A stretch of DNA of 30,959 nucleotides from JBGOUJ01 sp041477005 (GTDB lineage: Bacteria > Acidobacteriota > Terriglobia > Bryobacterales > JACQDG01), in the NCBI GenBank assembly GCA_041477005.1, contig JBGOUJ010000016.1:1-30959 (forward strand). The letters are read 5' to 3'. A program made the translations under genes and the position numbers. Position 1 is the stretch's first letter. The number at the start of each line of letters is the position of its first letter. The notes below the pieces were generated by a model that did not search any database, was not told the DNA's origin, and saw only the letters and a program-made list of their open reading frames with translations. This document shows positions 29,345 to 30,959 of the stretch, piece after piece.

Positions 29345-30478
29345 TTATCCAAGCTGGAAGTCTTGCAGCTTGTCTCCCCGGACCTCGATCCCCAGTCCTG
29401 GCGTCTGCGGCAGGTAGAGTCGTCCGCCCTGGAACCGGATGGGCTCAGCCACGATCTCGGTGCGCAGCGGATTCTCGGTCCGGTCGCACTCCAGGAGCTT
29501 CTCGGCCGGCCGCAGTGAGGCGGGCGGGCCGGGCAGGGCGGCGTAGAAGTGCAGAGCGGCGGCGAGGCCGACCGCCGATCCCCAGGCGTGCGGCGTCACG
29601 TGGATGCCGTAGAGGGAGGCGAGCGTGGCAATCTTCAGCCCCTCGCTGATGCCGCCGCAAGCGCACAGGTCGGGCTGGGCGTAGTCCACGGCGCGGCGGC
29701 GCAGCAGCGGCTCGAAGCCGAAGCGCGTGTACTCGGCCTCGCCGCCGGCGAGCGGAATCGCGATGCGGCTCTTCACTTCCAGGTAGCCATCCAGGTCGAG
29801 CGGTGAAACCGGCTCCTCGAACCAGCCGAGGCGATGCTCCTCCACCAAGCGGCCCAGGGCGATGGCGTCAGCCGGCGTGTAGGCGTGGTTGGCATCGATC
29901 ATCAGGCGCACGCCGGCGCCGATCGTGCGGCGGACGCCGCCCACCAGCACAGCGTCGCGCTCGACCCCGAGCCCCACCTTCATCTTCATGGCGGCGAAAC
30001 CATCGGCCAGGTAGCCTTCGGCCTCTTTTGCAAACCTGTCTTCCAGCCGGCGGTCGCTGCCGAAATAGAAGCCGGTGGCGTAACAGGGAATCGATTCCGT
30101 TTCGGCGCCGCCTAGCAGTCGATAGAGTGGCACGCCGGCGGCGCGGGCCTTGATGTCCCAGAAGGCCATGTCGAGGGCGCTGATGGCGGCGATCATGGTC
30201 CCCTTCTGGCCGTAATCCAGGCTGCGGGCGAACAGAAAATGCCAGAGCGCCTCGGTGTCGCGAGGATCGCGGCCCACGACCTGCGGCGCAAAGAAATCCC
30301 GCACCACGGAGGCGCTCGGAAGCGCTGGGCCGTAAGCTTCGCCCCAGCCGGTGAGACCCTCGTCGGTCGAGACCGAAACCAGAGTCGTCTCCCGATGGTA
30401 GAAGGTCCATTGCGAAAAGGCGAACGGCTCGCGCAGGGCCGCCCGTACCGGATGGGCGCGAATGGCGGTGATTTTCAT
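29345..30478 (-). CDS. Mandelate racemase/muconate lactonizing enzyme family protein
   Basis: 377 residues from ATG at 30478, with GAGAGG upstream. No signal peptide. The capping domain runs from MKITAIRAHPVR to about 120, with GLTGWGEAYGP and ALDMAFWDIKARAAG. The barrel has the KxK pair (Lys165/Lys167 in AAMKMKVG), Asp195 (IDANHAY), Glu221 (WFEEP), Glu247 (GGEAEY), Asp270 (YAQPD) and His297 (TPHAWG). This full set is that of the mandelate-racemase subgroup (racemases and acid-sugar dehydratases). The substrate is unknown. An AT-rich TAAAAT (30541-30536, minus) could be the -10 of a ~50-nt leader. It is distinct from the Tat-type homologue at 10178-11569. Confidence 0.93.
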   Translation of the reverse strand: MKITAIRAHPVRAALREPFAFSQWTFYHRETTLVSVSTDEGLTGWGEAYGPALPSASVVRDFFAPQVVGRDPRDTEALWHFLFARSLDYGQKGTMIAAISALDMAFWDIKARAAGVPLYRLLGGAETESIPCYATGFYFGSDRRLEDRFAKEAEGYLADGFAAMKMKVGLGVERDAVLVGGVRRTIGAGVRLMIDANHAYTPADAIALGRLVEEHRLGWFEEPVSPLDLDGYLEVKSRIAIPLAGGEAEYTRFGFEPLLRRRAVDYAQPDLCACGGISEGLKIATLASLYGIHVTPHAWGSAVGLAAALHFYAALPGPPASLRPAEKLLECDRTENPLRTEIVAEPIRFQGGRLYLPQTPGLGIEVRGDKLQDFQLG

Positions 30479-30542
30479 GGCAGCCTCTCGAAGATCGCAC
30501 GCTCGCGGCGATCACGCGGAATGCGCACGGGGTATATTTTAG

Positions 30543-30618
30543 GCACAGAACCACAGGGAGCACAGAGAAAAAACAATTTGGGTTTTCTCCGCGCCTCTGC
30601 GGCTCTGCGGTGAATTCG
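30543..30618. repeat. Hairpin repeat family C (CACAGAG units)
   Basis: Left side GCACAGAACCACAGGGAGCA then CAGAGAAAAAAC (30543-30574). The right side TTTTCTCCGCGCCTCTGCGG then CTCTGCGGTGAATTC (30583-30617) is an imperfect complement. Units of 8-9 nt are iterated. It lies between the enolase-superfamily gene and the sirtuin gene, both on the minus strand. Confidence 0.75.
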
Positions 30619-30646
30619 GGTCTGGGTAGCTGCAATGTTCCCGGGA

Positions 30647-30959
30647 TCACAAAGGGCAAAGCGCCGGCAAGGCCTTCCCGATCTCCTCGCGCACGACCAG
30701 GTCGGCCAGCTCGTCGAGCGGCGTCGGCGTGCGGTTGAGGATGATCAGCCGGGCGCCGGACTGCTTGGCGAGGAGCGGCAGCGAGGCCGCCGGTTGTACT
30801 ACCAATGACGATCCCACAGCCAGGAAGACCTCGCAGCTTTGCGAGAGCCGCATCGCCCGAGCCAGCTCGCGCTCCGGCATCGCCTGGCCGAAGGAGATGG
30901 TCGCCGGCTTCAGCAGCCCGCCGCACTCCTCGCACTCGGGCGCCGGGTCGCCGCGCTCG
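30647..30959 (-). CDS. Sir2-family NAD-dependent protein deacylase, C-terminal part
   Basis: The frame is open to the window edge; 103 residues are visible before TGA at 30647. The second zinc Cys pair is seen in PECEECGGLLKPATISFG, followed by FLAVGSSLVVQPAASLP (the sirtuin GTSLxVxPA motif), RLIILNRTPTPLD (IN-x-E/T region) and a final helix. Sirtuins remove acyl groups from lysine using NAD+. The N-terminal Rossmann part with GAGxS and the catalytic His lies outside the window. The remaining motifs are intact. Confidence 0.9.
   Translation of the reverse strand, partial: ERGDPAPECEECGGLLKPATISFGQAMPERELARAMRLSQSCEVFLAVGSSLVVQPAASLPLLAKQSGARLIILNRTPTPLDELADLVVREEIGKALPALCPL

Overview
The window is high-GC bacterial DNA that most likely comes from an Acidobacteriota genome of the Bryobacterales (Solibacter-like) group. 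The best marker is the NHL-repeat protein at 25557-27701, whose C-terminus looks like the TIGR03437 domain that is greatly expanded in Candidatus Solibacter. Supporting signs are Tat-exported Gfo/Idh/MocA and enolase-superfamily proteins, a SpoIVB-like S55 protein, a VapBC pair, and many self-complementary intergenic repeats. No rRNA, tRNA, CRISPR array or intact mobile element was seen.

Layout. 1-336 is the tail of a GlcF-type iron-sulfur protein. 463-2094 is a membrane-anchored putative glycoside hydrolase, followed by a repeat-rich gap. 5280-2338 (minus) is a tightly overlapping set: YggS-type PLP protein, glycosyltransferase and K+ channel. It diverges from a truncated thymidylate kinase that overlaps holB. 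An Hfq-like protein with a long N-terminal extension follows at 6852-7259. 8317-7401 (minus) pairs a cysteine-containing unknown protein with a hotdog thioesterase; a TPR protein diverges from them. 11569-8782 (minus) is a two-gene unit for an exported enolase-superfamily enzyme and an exported Gfo/Idh/MocA oxidoreductase. 11844-12538 is vapBC and 12722-14035 a beta-helix protein.

14152-15592 is a decayed patch: an S41-like N-terminal fragment, a broken papain-like peptidase, and a small ORF that shares a helical module with the broken peptidase. 19969-15702 (minus) holds an S55-like protein and a large beta-propeller protein whose signal peptide appears to be encoded by a dispersed repeat. 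24178-20023 (minus) holds an SDR oxidoreductase and an AddA/RecB-like helicase-nuclease. An M20 amidohydrolase (24233-25552) converges on the NHL protein. Then come a CaiB/BaiF CoA transferase, a 106-bp element with terminal inverted repeats, a second enolase-superfamily enzyme, and the end of a sirtuin.

The strongest themes for a second look are as follows. First, several families of hairpin repeats are built from 7-8-nt iterated units; at least three coding regions have taken in repeat DNA (a signal peptide, a C-terminus, an internal insert). Second, several genes have a -10-like hexamer placed so that transcription would start at the start codon. Third, a ~40-residue helical module is shared by two neighbouring reading frames in the decayed patch. 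All family assignments are from reading the sequence; no database search was run.
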